From Mucilaginibacter aquaedulcis (GTDB lineage Bacteria; Bacteroidota; Bacteroidia; Sphingobacteriales; Sphingobacteriaceae), in NCBI RefSeq assembly GCF_030409325.1, contig NZ_JAUFPR010000002.1:1798001-1862000 (forward strand): a stretch of 64,000 nt of DNA. The letters run 5' to 3'. The notes beneath the pieces were generated by a model, which was not told where the DNA came from, did not search any database, and was given only the letters and a program-made list of their open reading frames with translations. Position numbers and translations under genes: made by a program. Shown here piece after piece: positions 19,578 through 27,837 of the stretch (positions within the stretch are counted from its first letter, which is position 1; each line of letters begins with the position of its first letter).

Positions 19578-20642
19578 TTACTCTGCGTTACCCACTTTTA
19601 CGCGGCGTTCCATTACTTCGCGCCAGGTAGTTAATATAAATCCCTGCTTCGCCAGAAATGCTTTTAATCTCGGATCCGTCATGGCCAGCAGATCACCTTT
19701 TCGTTTTTGGCCGGTATCGGAAATATATTTAAATGTTGCTGAAGGCTGGGTGCAGTGCATAATAACCATAGTAAGACCAGGCGAAAGCCGCCCGATGCTT
19801 TCTATATAATGATCGGTGTACCACTGCTGTATTTCCTTATCCGTCTTTTTTTCAATATCGGGCATTTGCCAGTCATAGCTTGAATTATGCAGATCGTCTA
19901 ACACGGGCAAGCCTCCTTTCCATATCCTGGTACCGATCTCCTTTGCATCGTTCAACTCAAAAGGGTCTGGTATTTGCATGCCTTCGGTATATTTACCTTG
20001 TTTTTTTAAACTGGCTATGGTGGCAGCCCTGGCCTCTGCCCGGTAAAAAAGATCATCGCCGCCGGGAAACATGATCGGTATCTGTTTTTCAATACCCAAT
20101 TTAATGTATCGCTCCATAAATGACTCTTTGGCAAACAGCGTACCCATATGCGAGTCGAGATGTGTTGGTTTAAAACCCATGCTTATTGCACGGTCAAGTT
20201 GCGCACGAATCTCTTTTTCAATTTCATCTGCAGTAGCCCTGAAATATACTGCCTCTACCGAAGGCCAAAGACACCCCTGTTTATCTGTTAAACCAGGTAC
20301 GGCTGTCTTACCCGCCAAAGGGCCCCATCTGTAATTATCCCACTCCGAGGTTAAGGTTAAATGCAAACCAGCATCAATGGTTGGGTGTTTATCCAAAAAC
20401 TGTTTAATTTCCGGCACCCAGGCGCATGGCATCATTACGCTTGTTGATGTGGCTGTACCTTCGGTTAATGCTTTTTCCACACCCTCGTTTGAATCGTGCG
20501 ACATGCCTGCATCGTCTACATGTAAAATAATAACGCGGGCACCTTTGGGCCAGCCGAGCCGCTCGGCATAGGTTTTGGCTTGTTGTGCAAAAGCAGCGGT
20601 GCATAATGCTATGCTCAGTATAAGTAAAAGAAGCTTTTTCAT
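19578..20642 (-). CDS. Secreted ChbG/HpnK (YdjC-like) carbohydrate deacetylase family protein
   Basis: This 354-residue protein has a signal peptide (ending TAAFAQ) and a YdjC-type TIM-like barrel that removes acetyl groups from N-acetylated sugars or glycolipids. Metal-binding and catalytic motifs are visible: HVDDAG (Asp pair about 41), GLHLTLT (about 92), and THLDSHMG (about 160). The exported location suggests action on periplasmic or external oligosaccharides, unlike cytosolic E. coli ChbG. The gene is alone on the minus strand, convergent with the CAP gene (29 bp gap). The natural substrate is unknown. Confidence 0.88.
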   Translation of the reverse strand: MKKLLLLILSIALCTAAFAQQAKTYAERLGWPKGARVIILHVDDAGMSHDSNEGVEKALTEGTATSTSVMMPCAWVPEIKQFLDKHPTIDAGLHLTLTSEWDNYRWGPLAGKTAVPGLTDKQGCLWPSVEAVYFRATADEIEKEIRAQLDRAISMGFKPTHLDSHMGTLFAKESFMERYIKLGIEKQIPIMFPGGDDLFYRAEARAATIASLKKQGKYTEGMQIPDPFELNDAKEIGTRIWKGGLPVLDDLHNSSYDWQMPDIEKKTDKEIQQWYTDHYIESIGRLSPGLTMVIMHCTQPSATFKYISDTGQKRKGDLLAMTDPRLKAFLAKQGFILTTWREVMERRVKVGNAE

Positions 20643-20758
20643 GATACTGTGTTTTAGGACAAATGGTTAATTAAATATAAGCATATGCACATCATTAATT
20701 CAAGCAATCCCAGCGTCAGCTTTTTTAAAATTCAGGAAATTCAAAGTGCAATTACGTA

Positions 20759-20766
20759 TACTTTTG
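20759..20766 (+). promoter_or_regulatory. -7 box of the 20782-21812 gene pair
   Basis: TACTTTTG matches TAnnTTTG exactly. Transcription would start near 20773, only about 9 nt before the ATG at 20782. This argues against the GTG at 20746 as start codon. Confidence 0.6.
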
Positions 20767-20781
20767 CTAATTTTGGAATTG

Positions 20782-21054
20782 ATGTTGCCCGCTACTAATC
20801 ATACACTCGAAAAACTGGAATTGCTGCTAAAATCGGCAGGGTACCGTGTACGGTATGAAAAGGGCAATTTTAAAACCGGCTCATGTTTATTACTCAATAG
20901 CCGTATGGTGATGATTAACCGTTTCTCAAATCTGGAGAGTAAGATACTGGCCATTGTGGAGCTTTTACGTGACCTTGAGGTAGATTATAAACTGTTTGAT
21001 GATAAGCAGGTTGCATTTTTGCAGGAAATTAAACAAACTAAACTGCAGCTGTGA
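20782..21054 (+). CDS. Small conserved-looking protein of unknown function
   Basis: A 90-residue protein that I do not recognise by function. It is amphipathic and mixed alpha/beta, with a Lys/Arg-rich middle (AGYRVRYEKGNFKTGSC) and a helical C-terminus. There is no signal peptide or membrane helix. The ATG at 20782 is preferred to the GTG at 20746 because a good -7 box lies between them. It overlaps the PhnP-like hydrolase gene by 4 bp (GTGA), so the two are translationally coupled and probably work together. Confidence 0.7.
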   Translation: MLPATNHTLEKLELLLKSAGYRVRYEKGNFKTGSCLLLNSRMVMINRFSNLESKILAIVELLRDLEVDYKLFDDKQVAFLQEIKQTKLQL

Positions 21055-21812
21055 CCATAACATTTTTAGGAACCGGAACTTCACAGGGTGTGCCTGTTAT
21101 TGCCTGTGGATGTGAGATATGCACCTCTACCGATACTCAGGATAAACGCCTGCGCACCTCCATTTTAATAGAAGCTGCAGATAAAACAATAGTTATTGAT
21201 TCAGGGCCTGATTTCAGGTACCAAATGCTGAGAGCCGGAGTAAAGCACCTGGATGCTATTGTATTTACCCACGAACATAAAGACCATATTGCCGGTATGG
21301 ATGATATAAGGGCGTTTAATTACAAGCAAAACAGCCCGGTGGATGTTTATGCTGATGCCCGCGTGCGAAAAGCCCTCATTCGTGAGTTTCCTTATATTTT
21401 TGATGGCACCGGCTATCCAGGCATACCACAGGTTGTAGTGCATCCGATTGATACTACCTCATTTAATATAGGCAGTGTGAAGTTTACGCCAATTGAGGTG
21501 ATGCATTATAAGCTGCCCATATTAGGTTTCAGAATAAAGGATTTCACTTATATTACAGATGCCAAAACGGTTTCTGAAAGCGAGAAAGAAAAGATCAGAG
21601 GTACAAAAACGCTCGTGATCAATGCGCTTCAAAAACAAACCCATATATCACACTTTACGCTGGCCGAAGCCATTGCCTTTGCCGATGAAATTGGTGCCGA
21701 AAAAACATATCTTACACACATTAGCCACCGTTTGGGCAAACATTTTGACATTTCAAAAGAGCTTCCGGCTAATATTGAGCTTGCCTATGATGGCTTAAAA
21801 ATCACAGTTTAA
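21051..21812 (+). CDS. PhnP-like metallo-beta-lactamase-fold hydrolase
   Basis: A 253-residue cytoplasmic MBL-fold phosphodiesterase of the PhnP/RNase Z-like branch. The N-terminus FLGTGTSQGVPVIAC is diagnostic of the PhnP group, and the metal motif THEHKDHIAGMDD lies at about 74-86. Further ligands are in EVMHYK and YITDAK, and a C-terminal LTHISHRLGKH replaces the last histidine motif. PhnP itself hydrolyses cyclic phosphate esters, but no phn operon is present here, so a general cyclic-phosphodiesterase or RNA-related role is more likely. It starts with GTG inside the stop codon of the small upstream gene. Confidence 0.88.
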   Translation: MTITFLGTGTSQGVPVIACGCEICTSTDTQDKRLRTSILIEAADKTIVIDSGPDFRYQMLRAGVKHLDAIVFTHEHKDHIAGMDDIRAFNYKQNSPVDVYADARVRKALIREFPYIFDGTGYPGIPQVVVHPIDTTSFNIGSVKFTPIEVMHYKLPILGFRIKDFTYITDAKTVSESEKEKIRGTKTLVINALQKQTHISHFTLAEAIAFADEIGAEKTYLTHISHRLGKHFDISKELPANIELAYDGLKITV

Positions 21813-21947
21813 AATCGGGGACACAACCCTGGTGTTTAACATTTTACAATAAACTGAATTATTTTCGTTTAGAAAAAAACAATATTTGCGGGCATCCGTT
21901 GTGGGGAATAGTATTTATATCCCGTGCGGATATCAAGCCCCTGCTGA

Positions 21948-22367
21948 ATGGAATATATTGTTTATGTGAGCACAGCTGATACGCTGTTGACTGAATTGGA
22001 ATTGGTAGATTTACTTAACGTTGCACGCGACAAAAACGAAAAATATGGTGTTACGGGAATGCTGTTATACTGCGAAGGCACCTTTATGCAAGTTATAGAA
22101 GGTGAAGCCGATAGCGTTAACCTCATTTACAGTTTTATTGAACAGGACACACGGCATAAAAATATTATTAAGCTGGCCACCGGTAAAATAGATCAAAGAA
22201 ACTTCCCCGACTGGACTATGGGTTTTGCATCTATAAATTCAGAAACCTTACAAGACATTGAAGGATACCTTAGTTCACCTTTAAGTGCCGCTACTGGTGA
22301 CGAACATATCACAGTTAACATGCTTAAAACATTTGCCGATAGCAACAAGCTTTACATCTCTTTTTAA
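21948..22367 (+). CDS. BLUF-domain blue-light sensor (short stand-alone form)
   Basis: A 139-residue flavin-binding photoreceptor of the short BLUF type. The key residues are in place: Y6 in VYVS, N30 in ARDKNEKYGVTG, Q48 in FMQVIEG, and W89/M91 near PDWTMGF. Y6 and Q48 carry the photo-induced hydrogen-bond switch. Beyond the domain there are only about 40 residues, so it has no enzymatic output and must signal by protein contact. It is a single-gene unit. A near -7 box (AATATTTG, 21881-21888) lies 60 bp before the start. The partner is not evident from neighbours. Confidence 0.92.
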   Translation: MEYIVYVSTADTLLTELELVDLLNVARDKNEKYGVTGMLLYCEGTFMQVIEGEADSVNLIYSFIEQDTRHKNIIKLATGKIDQRNFPDWTMGFASINSETLQDIEGYLSSPLSAATGDEHITVNMLKTFADSNKLYISF

Positions 22368-22577
22368 ATTCTCCATTATAATTTTTCTTTTTAAAATATT
22401 ACCCAGAATATCTTCGGCCATTTAATAGATTATTTGTTATAATCGCTAATATAAGAACAATAATTTATTAACCATTGTTTTAATTATTAATTATTGTTTA
22501 ATAAAAATAATCCGAAGAGAAATAAAAAATATTTTTTGGAAGCCGAGTATAGTGATTTGCCTAATTTTCCAATCAAA

Positions 22578-23039
22578 TCACAGTTTGATAAAGCTTACTT
22601 TATCCAATGTACCTCTGTATTTATTTAAGTAGCCGGTATTACGTACATTGACCTTTCCTTTTATCGTAATAAAGCTTTTATTGATTTGGGTAAAAGTCCC
22701 ATTGTTATACTCAAACAGGCCAATTCTTGTTCCGGTTAAGTATAATGGGCAATCCTGGCTAAAATTAACCCACAGGGCCTTTTTTAATGAATGATCAGCA
22801 AAAAGGCTATCATTAAATAAGGCCGATTGCTCATAACCCTCTATGTATTTTCCGGTAACCTCTACATACTGTTTGTCGTACTTCTCAAGGTGACTGGTCA
22901 ATTCTGCAAAATCAACCTTTTTAAAGGTGACACCTTCGTTACAATTACTTTCAAAAACCTGGTGCTGTTTACCGCACGACAGAAACAATGCCAGCAGTGC
23001 ATTAACAAAAAACACTTTACTTATTTTAACCGGCATCAT
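22578..23039 (-). CDS. Putative lipoprotein of unknown function
   Basis: A 153-residue protein with a type II signal peptide: hydrophobic core FFVNALLALFLSC, lipobox Cys about residue 22. The mature part is mostly beta. The segment YVEVTGKYIEGYEQSALF looks like an OB-fold-type strand pair, as in small bOB or tRNA_anti-like lipoproteins. I cannot assign a function. It is isolated on the minus strand between the BLUF gene and a GDSL hydrolase gene. Confidence 0.6.
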   Translation of the reverse strand: MMPVKISKVFFVNALLALFLSCGKQHQVFESNCNEGVTFKKVDFAELTSHLEKYDKQYVEVTGKYIEGYEQSALFNDSLFADHSLKKALWVNFSQDCPLYLTGTRIGLFEYNNGTFTQINKSFITIKGKVNVRNTGYLNKYRGTLDKVSFIKL

Positions 23040-23216
23040 TACATTAAAATCAGATTATGAATATAACGAAAATAGGTGGCTGTAAAGTGGGTGCTCTTAA
23101 ATTCTATCCTGATTATTACACTATAAAAACAAGTAACCTTTTTATAACACATCTGCTAAATGCTTTTATTTATTGTAATTATGTAATACATTTAGCTATC
23201 AATTATACCCATACAT

Positions 23217-23972
23217 ATGAAACTAAAATTAACTTTCCTATTCCTTGCACTTTTTACTGCAGGTGTTAAGGCCCAAACCACACCACAAACCACTAAAGAC
23301 GACGAGGCTGAAATTAAACGTAAAAAACAAGACGAAGCATTTCACAAAGACTGGGCAAATATTAAGCGTTTCGAGGCCGACAACAGTACTGTAATAGCTC
23401 AGCCCACCACAAATTCAAAAAGCGTGGTGTACATGGGCGACTCCATTACCGATTTTTGGATCAACAGCGATCCTTCTTTTTTCGCGGGTAAACCTTACTA
23501 CGATCGTGGTATAAGCGGACAAACTACTACCCAAATGCTGGTACGCTTTCGTGACGATGTTATTAATTTAAAGCCAGCAGTGGTGGTTATATTGGCTGGT
23601 ATCAATGATATTGCTCAAAACAATGGCCCAATAAAGCTGGAAGATGTTTTTGGCAACATACAATCAATGGCTGTATTGGCTAAGGATGCAGGAATAAAAG
23701 TAGTGTTGTCATCAGTATTACCGGCATTTGATTTTCCGTGGCGCCCGGGTTTAGAGCCTGCTGAAAAAGTTGTTAAACTTAACGCCATGATAAAAGATTA
23801 TGCTGATAAAAATCGCTTGGTATATCTTGATTATTTTACAGCAATGGCCGATGAAAATAAAGGTTTACCCAAATCATTATCGGCCGATGGCGTACATCCC
23901 AACCTGGCAGGCTATAAAGTGATGGAACCGTTGGCAGAAAAAGCCATAGCACAAGCGCTGAAAAAGAAATAA
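23217..23972 (+). CDS. Secreted SGNH/GDSL-family hydrolase
   Basis: A 251-residue secreted esterase/lipase-like protein. A signal peptide (ending GVKAQ) is followed by a polar linker and the SGNH domain. Block I is YMGDSITDFW with the nucleophile Ser (about 76), the Gly block RGISGQTT is present, block III GINDIAQN has the Asn, and block V DGVHPN carries the catalytic Asp-His. This form resembles carbohydrate esterases that remove acetyl groups from polysaccharides (PAF-AH/CE3-like), but the substrate is unknown. A strong terminator follows. Confidence 0.9.
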   Translation: MKLKLTFLFLALFTAGVKAQTTPQTTKDDEAEIKRKKQDEAFHKDWANIKRFEADNSTVIAQPTTNSKSVVYMGDSITDFWINSDPSFFAGKPYYDRGISGQTTTQMLVRFRDDVINLKPAVVVILAGINDIAQNNGPIKLEDVFGNIQSMAVLAKDAGIKVVLSSVLPAFDFPWRPGLEPAEKVVKLNAMIKDYADKNRLVYLDYFTAMADENKGLPKSLSADGVHPNLAGYKVMEPLAEKAIAQALKKK

Positions 23973-23992
23973 TATTTATCCATTCATTGATG

Positions 23993-24050
23993 ATCTATCA
24001 AACCTAATATTAGCCCACACTAATATTAGGTTTGATAGATTTTTTGTTTT
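23993..24050 (+). terminator. Rho-independent terminator after the GDSL hydrolase gene
   Basis: A perfect 20-bp stem (arms 23993-24012 and 24021-24040) with an 8-nt loop and a T-rich tail (tttttgtttt). Because the hairpin overlaps the upstream TTG start of the next frame, the amidase must start downstream of it. Confidence 0.9.
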
Positions 24051-24109
24051 CAGGCAGATATAATAAGACAAATATTTTGTTAATTGTAGTAAAAAAAAGT
24101 ATTGCGGTT

Positions 24110-25735
24110 ATGCACAGAAGAAATTTTCTTAAAACAGGTTCATTGGCAGGTTTAACCATCTCATCCGTGATTGCCTGTGGTCAGCCATCAGCTCAAAAAC
24201 AGGCTGATGAGAGCGCCTCAGAGCCATATGATGACAAATTTGAACTTTCAGAAGCTACCATAACCGATCTGCAGCAAAAAATGCAGGCCAAACAATACAC
24301 CTCCCGCCAGTTAACAGAACTTTACCTTAAGCGAATTGATACCATTGATAAGAATGGCCCTAAACTAAATTCAGTTATTGAACTGAACAAAGATGCACTC
24401 AATATGGCTGATGCCATGGATAAGGAACGTTCAAAAGGCAAAATACGCGGACCGCTTCACGGTATCCCGGTACTAATCAAAGACAATATCAACACCGGCG
24501 ACAATATGCACACCACAGCCGGCTCATTAGCATTGGCCGATAACTTTGCCAAGCAGGATGCTTTTATTGTGCATAAACTGCGAGAAGCAGGTGCGGTATT
24601 GCTGGGCAAAACAAATTTGAGCGAGTGGGCCAATTTTCGTTCCGACCATTCTACCAGCGCTTGGAGCAGCCGGGGCGGGCAAACCAAATGCCCTTATATT
24701 CTTGATCGCAATCCAAGCGGTTCAAGTGCCGGTTCAGGCTCGGCCGCGGCAGCTAATTTATGCACCGTGGCTATCGGTACGGAGACTGATGGCTCTATCG
24801 TATCACCTTCATCAGTAAATGGCCTGGTTGGGCTTAAACCTACCGTAGGCTTGTGGAGTCGTACAGGCATTATCCCTATTTCAAAAACTCAGGATACCGC
24901 CGGCCCCATGACACGTACGGTTAAAGATGCCGCTATACTTTTAGGCGCCTTGGCCGCTATAGATGCACAGGATAACTTCACCCTGAACAGCAAGGGAAAA
25001 GCAGAAGCCGATTACACCAAATTTCTGGATTTAAACGGACTACAGGGCAAACGCCTGGGTATTGAAAAATCGACATTTGAATACAGCAGACCATCCGTTG
25101 TAGCCTTACTGAAGGAGGCCGTTGAACTGCTCAAAAGTAAGGGCGCTATCATAGTTGAAGTTGAATTATACAAAGCGCTGAAAAATGTAAGCAAAGGTGA
25201 GTTTACCGTATTGTTGTACGAGTTTAAAGATGGCTTAAATCAATACTTAGCCAATGCTAACAGCAAAACTAAAACTCTTGCAGATGTAATTGCCTTTAAT
25301 AAGCAAAATAAAGTCAAGGCTATGCCCTTTTTTCAACAGGAAACATTGGAGCTTGCGCAAACCAAAGGCGATTTAAAAACTCCGGAATATCTTGATGCAC
25401 TAAAACAAACCAGCGAGGGCACACGCAGTGTAATTGATAAAATATTGACCGATAATAAACTGGATGCCATTATTGGCCCAACTAACGGGCCTGCAGGTTG
25501 CATTGACCTGGTTAACGGCGATTATGATAATGGGTTTTCATTTTCCGGCCCTGCCGCCAAAGCCGGTTATCCGCATATAACTGTGCCCATGGGTTTGGCA
25601 CATGGCTTACCGGTTGGTCTTTCGTTTTTTAGTACCGCTTACAAAGAGGGTGACATCATTAAACTGGGCTATGCGTATGAACAGGCTTCTAAAAAAAGGA
25701 TTCCCCCAGTTTTTAAGCCTGATCTGTTTGCTTAA
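24110..25735 (+). CDS. Amidase (amidase-signature family), exported
   Basis: A 541-residue amidase of the Ser-cisSer-Lys family. The catalytic Lys lies in HGIPVLIKDNINT, and the glycine/serine-rich signature GSSAGSGSAAAANL...TETDGSIVSPS carries the cis-Ser and nucleophilic Ser. The N-terminus HRRNFLKTGSLAG is a Tat-like twin-basic motif followed by a possible lipobox (VIACG), so the protein is exported and perhaps lipid-anchored. GatA is excluded because there is no GatB/C neighbour and because of the export signal. The substrate is unknown (amides or peptides). The ATG at 24110 follows the terminator of the upstream gene. Confidence 0.9.
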   Translation: MHRRNFLKTGSLAGLTISSVIACGQPSAQKQADESASEPYDDKFELSEATITDLQQKMQAKQYTSRQLTELYLKRIDTIDKNGPKLNSVIELNKDALNMADAMDKERSKGKIRGPLHGIPVLIKDNINTGDNMHTTAGSLALADNFAKQDAFIVHKLREAGAVLLGKTNLSEWANFRSDHSTSAWSSRGGQTKCPYILDRNPSGSSAGSGSAAAANLCTVAIGTETDGSIVSPSSVNGLVGLKPTVGLWSRTGIIPISKTQDTAGPMTRTVKDAAILLGALAAIDAQDNFTLNSKGKAEADYTKFLDLNGLQGKRLGIEKSTFEYSRPSVVALLKEAVELLKSKGAIIVEVELYKALKNVSKGEFTVLLYEFKDGLNQYLANANSKTKTLADVIAFNKQNKVKAMPFFQQETLELAQTKGDLKTPEYLDALKQTSEGTRSVIDKILTDNKLDAIIGPTNGPAGCIDLVNGDYDNGFSFSGPAAKAGYPHITVPMGLAHGLPVGLSFFSTAYKEGDIIKLGYAYEQASKKRIPPVFKPDLFA

Positions 25736-25825
25736 CTCGAGATAAAGTTGATAAATAGCTTAGGTATTTTAAATAAATTATACTTTTATAAACTTAATCA
25801 ACCCATTTAAACTAAATATAAGTAC

Positions 25826-26755
25826 ATGGAATTTGGACGCGTAGCCCCGGAAGAATTAGCAAGCGTTGATTTTACGCTTCCAGCTGATACTGAATTAACG
25901 GTAAGTACCTTAAAAGCTGCTAAAAACAATCAGCCATTACAGGTACATGTAGGCTGCGCCAAATGGGGCCGAAAAGAGTGGGTTGGCCAGATCTATCCTT
26001 CCAAAACCAAAGAAGCCAACTTTTTGGATGAATATGTTAAACATTTTGACTGTATTGAGCTTAATGCCACCTTCTATAATGTTTACGGGCCTGATATCAT
26101 TGCTAAATGGAAAGCAAAGGCCGATAGTAACCCCGATTTTAAGTTCTGCCCTAAATTTTCGCAAAGCATCAGCCATATACGCCGCTTAAAAAATGCTGAA
26201 GATATTACCACCAGCTATTATGAAGGAGTTTTAGCTTTTGGTGAAAAACTTGGCCCTATGTTTTTGCAATTGAGTGATAATTATACACCCAAAAGCTTTC
26301 CTGAGTTAAAAGCGTACCTCGAACAACTACCCAAAGACGTACCCATATTTGTAGAATTAAGGCATAAGGAATGGTTTGCAGTACCGGAAAACAGTGAAAA
26401 AGTTTTTAAACTACTGCATGATCTGGATATTGGCGCCGTAATAACTGATGCCTCGGGCAGGCGTGATGTGGTACATATGAACCTGCCTACTCCGCACGCT
26501 TTTATCCGCTTTGTAGGAACAGTAGAAAAAGATGGTGAATTTGCAATAGACGAAGCTCGTTTGGACGAATGGGTTGTCCGTATAAAACAATGGCAGCAAC
26601 AGGGTTTAAAATCGGTATGGTTCTTTATGCACCAGCATGATGAACGCTATTCGCCTGTAATGGCCGATTATGTAACTGATAAACTTAACAATGCTTTAGG
26701 TACGCAGATACTTCGCCCTAAATTTATCGATACAACACAAAATACCTTGTTTTAA
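25826..26755 (+). CDS. DUF72 (YecE-like) TIM-barrel protein
   Basis: A 309-residue DUF72 protein. Family segments are plain: VHVGCAKWGRKEWVGQIYP, the FDCIELNATFYN strand, FCPKFSQSISH, the GPMFLQL strand and the VELRHKEWF motif. The family has a TIM-barrel fold and no proven biochemical role, although it is very widespread. It is cytoplasmic. The gene is monocistronic and its 3' end overlaps the convergent DUF1345 gene by 4 bp. Confidence 0.9.
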   Translation: MEFGRVAPEELASVDFTLPADTELTVSTLKAAKNNQPLQVHVGCAKWGRKEWVGQIYPSKTKEANFLDEYVKHFDCIELNATFYNVYGPDIIAKWKAKADSNPDFKFCPKFSQSISHIRRLKNAEDITTSYYEGVLAFGEKLGPMFLQLSDNYTPKSFPELKAYLEQLPKDVPIFVELRHKEWFAVPENSEKVFKLLHDLDIGAVITDASGRRDVVHMNLPTPHAFIRFVGTVEKDGEFAIDEARLDEWVVRIKQWQQQGLKSVWFFMHQHDERYSPVMADYVTDKLNNALGTQILRPKFIDTTQNTLF

Positions 26756-27447
26756 TTAGCCACCAGGCCCGATATAACATTGATGCTGAGCGCCACTATA
26801 GCGGTATTGAATGCAAATGATATCATACCATGCATCCAGGCCAGTCTGCGGATCTGGCGTGAGGAAATTTCGACGTCAGATACCTGGAAGGTCATGCCGA
26901 TAACAAACGAAAAATATACAAAGTCGAGGTAGTCAGGTTCTTTTAAATCGCCTGGAAAGTCCAACCCGCCTAATGGTTTTCTTTTATTATCATTATCCGT
27001 ATCAGTTGCATAATACATATGCGCGTAACGCAGGGTAAATATTGTATGTACCAGTATCCAGGATATAATAACAGAAGCCATCCCCAGTAAAATATGTCCT
27101 GTTACAGCTTCTGGAGATAACTGCTTTGAAGATTTTAAAAGAAAGAAAATAGCCAGCATACTGATCAGCGATGCGACTAAAACAAACAGAAATATCAAAG
27201 TCCGGCTCGAATCTTCAATTTTGGCAATCGCGTGTAGCTCTGCCGGGTGCGAAGAAAGGATGATCACCCAATCTAAAATTATAATTGCCAAAGCAATGGC
27301 TATCCAAGTAAATAATATTACCGCCGGGGCACTAAAGTGACCCCAGCAAAAAAAAGCGGTAATTACCCCAACTGCCAGCGAACTCATCAACCTGTAGTGA
27401 GCATCCATGCGCAGCCATATTTTGTTTTTCGGTTTATTTGCAGGCAT
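26752..27447 (-). CDS. DUF1345 integral membrane protein
   Basis: A 231-residue membrane protein with five or so hydrophobic helices. The DUF1345 hallmark is seen: a segment like DYLDFVYFSFVIGMTFQVSDVEISSRQIRRL near 175-205 and a helix ending VLVHTIFTLRYAHMYY. The function is unknown; the family is predicted to be an ion-channel-like or transport protein. The RLAWMHGMISFAFNTAIVALSINV C-terminal helix is typical. It lies on the minus strand next to ywbE, with a 50 bp gap, and may share its transcript. Confidence 0.85.
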   Translation of the reverse strand: MPANKPKNKIWLRMDAHYRLMSSLAVGVITAFFCWGHFSAPAVILFTWIAIALAIIILDWVIILSSHPAELHAIAKIEDSSRTLIFLFVLVASLISMLAIFFLLKSSKQLSPEAVTGHILLGMASVIISWILVHTIFTLRYAHMYYATDTDNDNKRKPLGGLDFPGDLKEPDYLDFVYFSFVIGMTFQVSDVEISSRQIRRLAWMHGMISFAFNTAIVALSINVISGLVAN

Positions 27448-27499
27448 AATAAAGTTTACAGTAAATATGGCGATGAATTGTGTAGAATTGATGAATTAA

Positions 27500-27700
27500 T
27501 TAATCTTCTTCTACTATCCAGGCAACACGACCTACCTGCCCGTCATCCAGCTGCACTTTGATACCTCGAGAATGGTAAGCCGCGCTGGTGAGTAGTCTTT
27601 TTACAATTCCGCGCGTTAGGGTACCTGTACGCTGATCTTTTTTCAGGATAATATCAACTTCAAGGCCGGGATAAATATCGCTTCTGTTTTGTCCGTTCAT
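27500..27700 (-). CDS. YwbE-family small protein (DUF2196)
   Basis: A 66-residue protein of the YwbE family, recognised from NRSDIYPGLEVDIILKKDQRTG followed by LTRGIVKRLLT and a HSRGIKVQL strand. It forms a small SH3/KOW-like beta-barrel, possibly nucleic-acid binding; function unproven. The ATG at 27700 gives the standard family length. A GTG further upstream would read through the intergenic repeat and is rejected. Confidence 0.85.
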   Translation of the reverse strand: MNGQNRSDIYPGLEVDIILKKDQRTGTLTRGIVKRLLTSAAYHSRGIKVQLDDGQVGRVAWIVEED

Positions 27701-27739
27701 AATAGTTGATCTCTTTTTCTTTTTGCAAATAAGGAAGCC

Positions 27740-27810
27740 TGTGACCCTGAGCTTGTTGAAGGGAGACAGTAGAGGCCCTCCCACCATGCTTAGACAAGCT
27801 CAGCATGACA
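27740..27810. repeat. REP-like intergenic inverted repeat
   Basis: Arms ctgagcttgtt... and ...agacaagctcag face each other around a 30-bp centre rich in G and C. The outer sequence (gaccctgagcttgttgaaggg / catgcttagacaagctcagc) is of a kind I know from scattered intergenic repeats in Bacteroidota and other genomes. It lies between ywbE and argH and may act as a transcription barrier between them. Confidence 0.55.
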
Positions 27811-27837
27811 ACCATTTATTATTTCACCAATTTCTTT

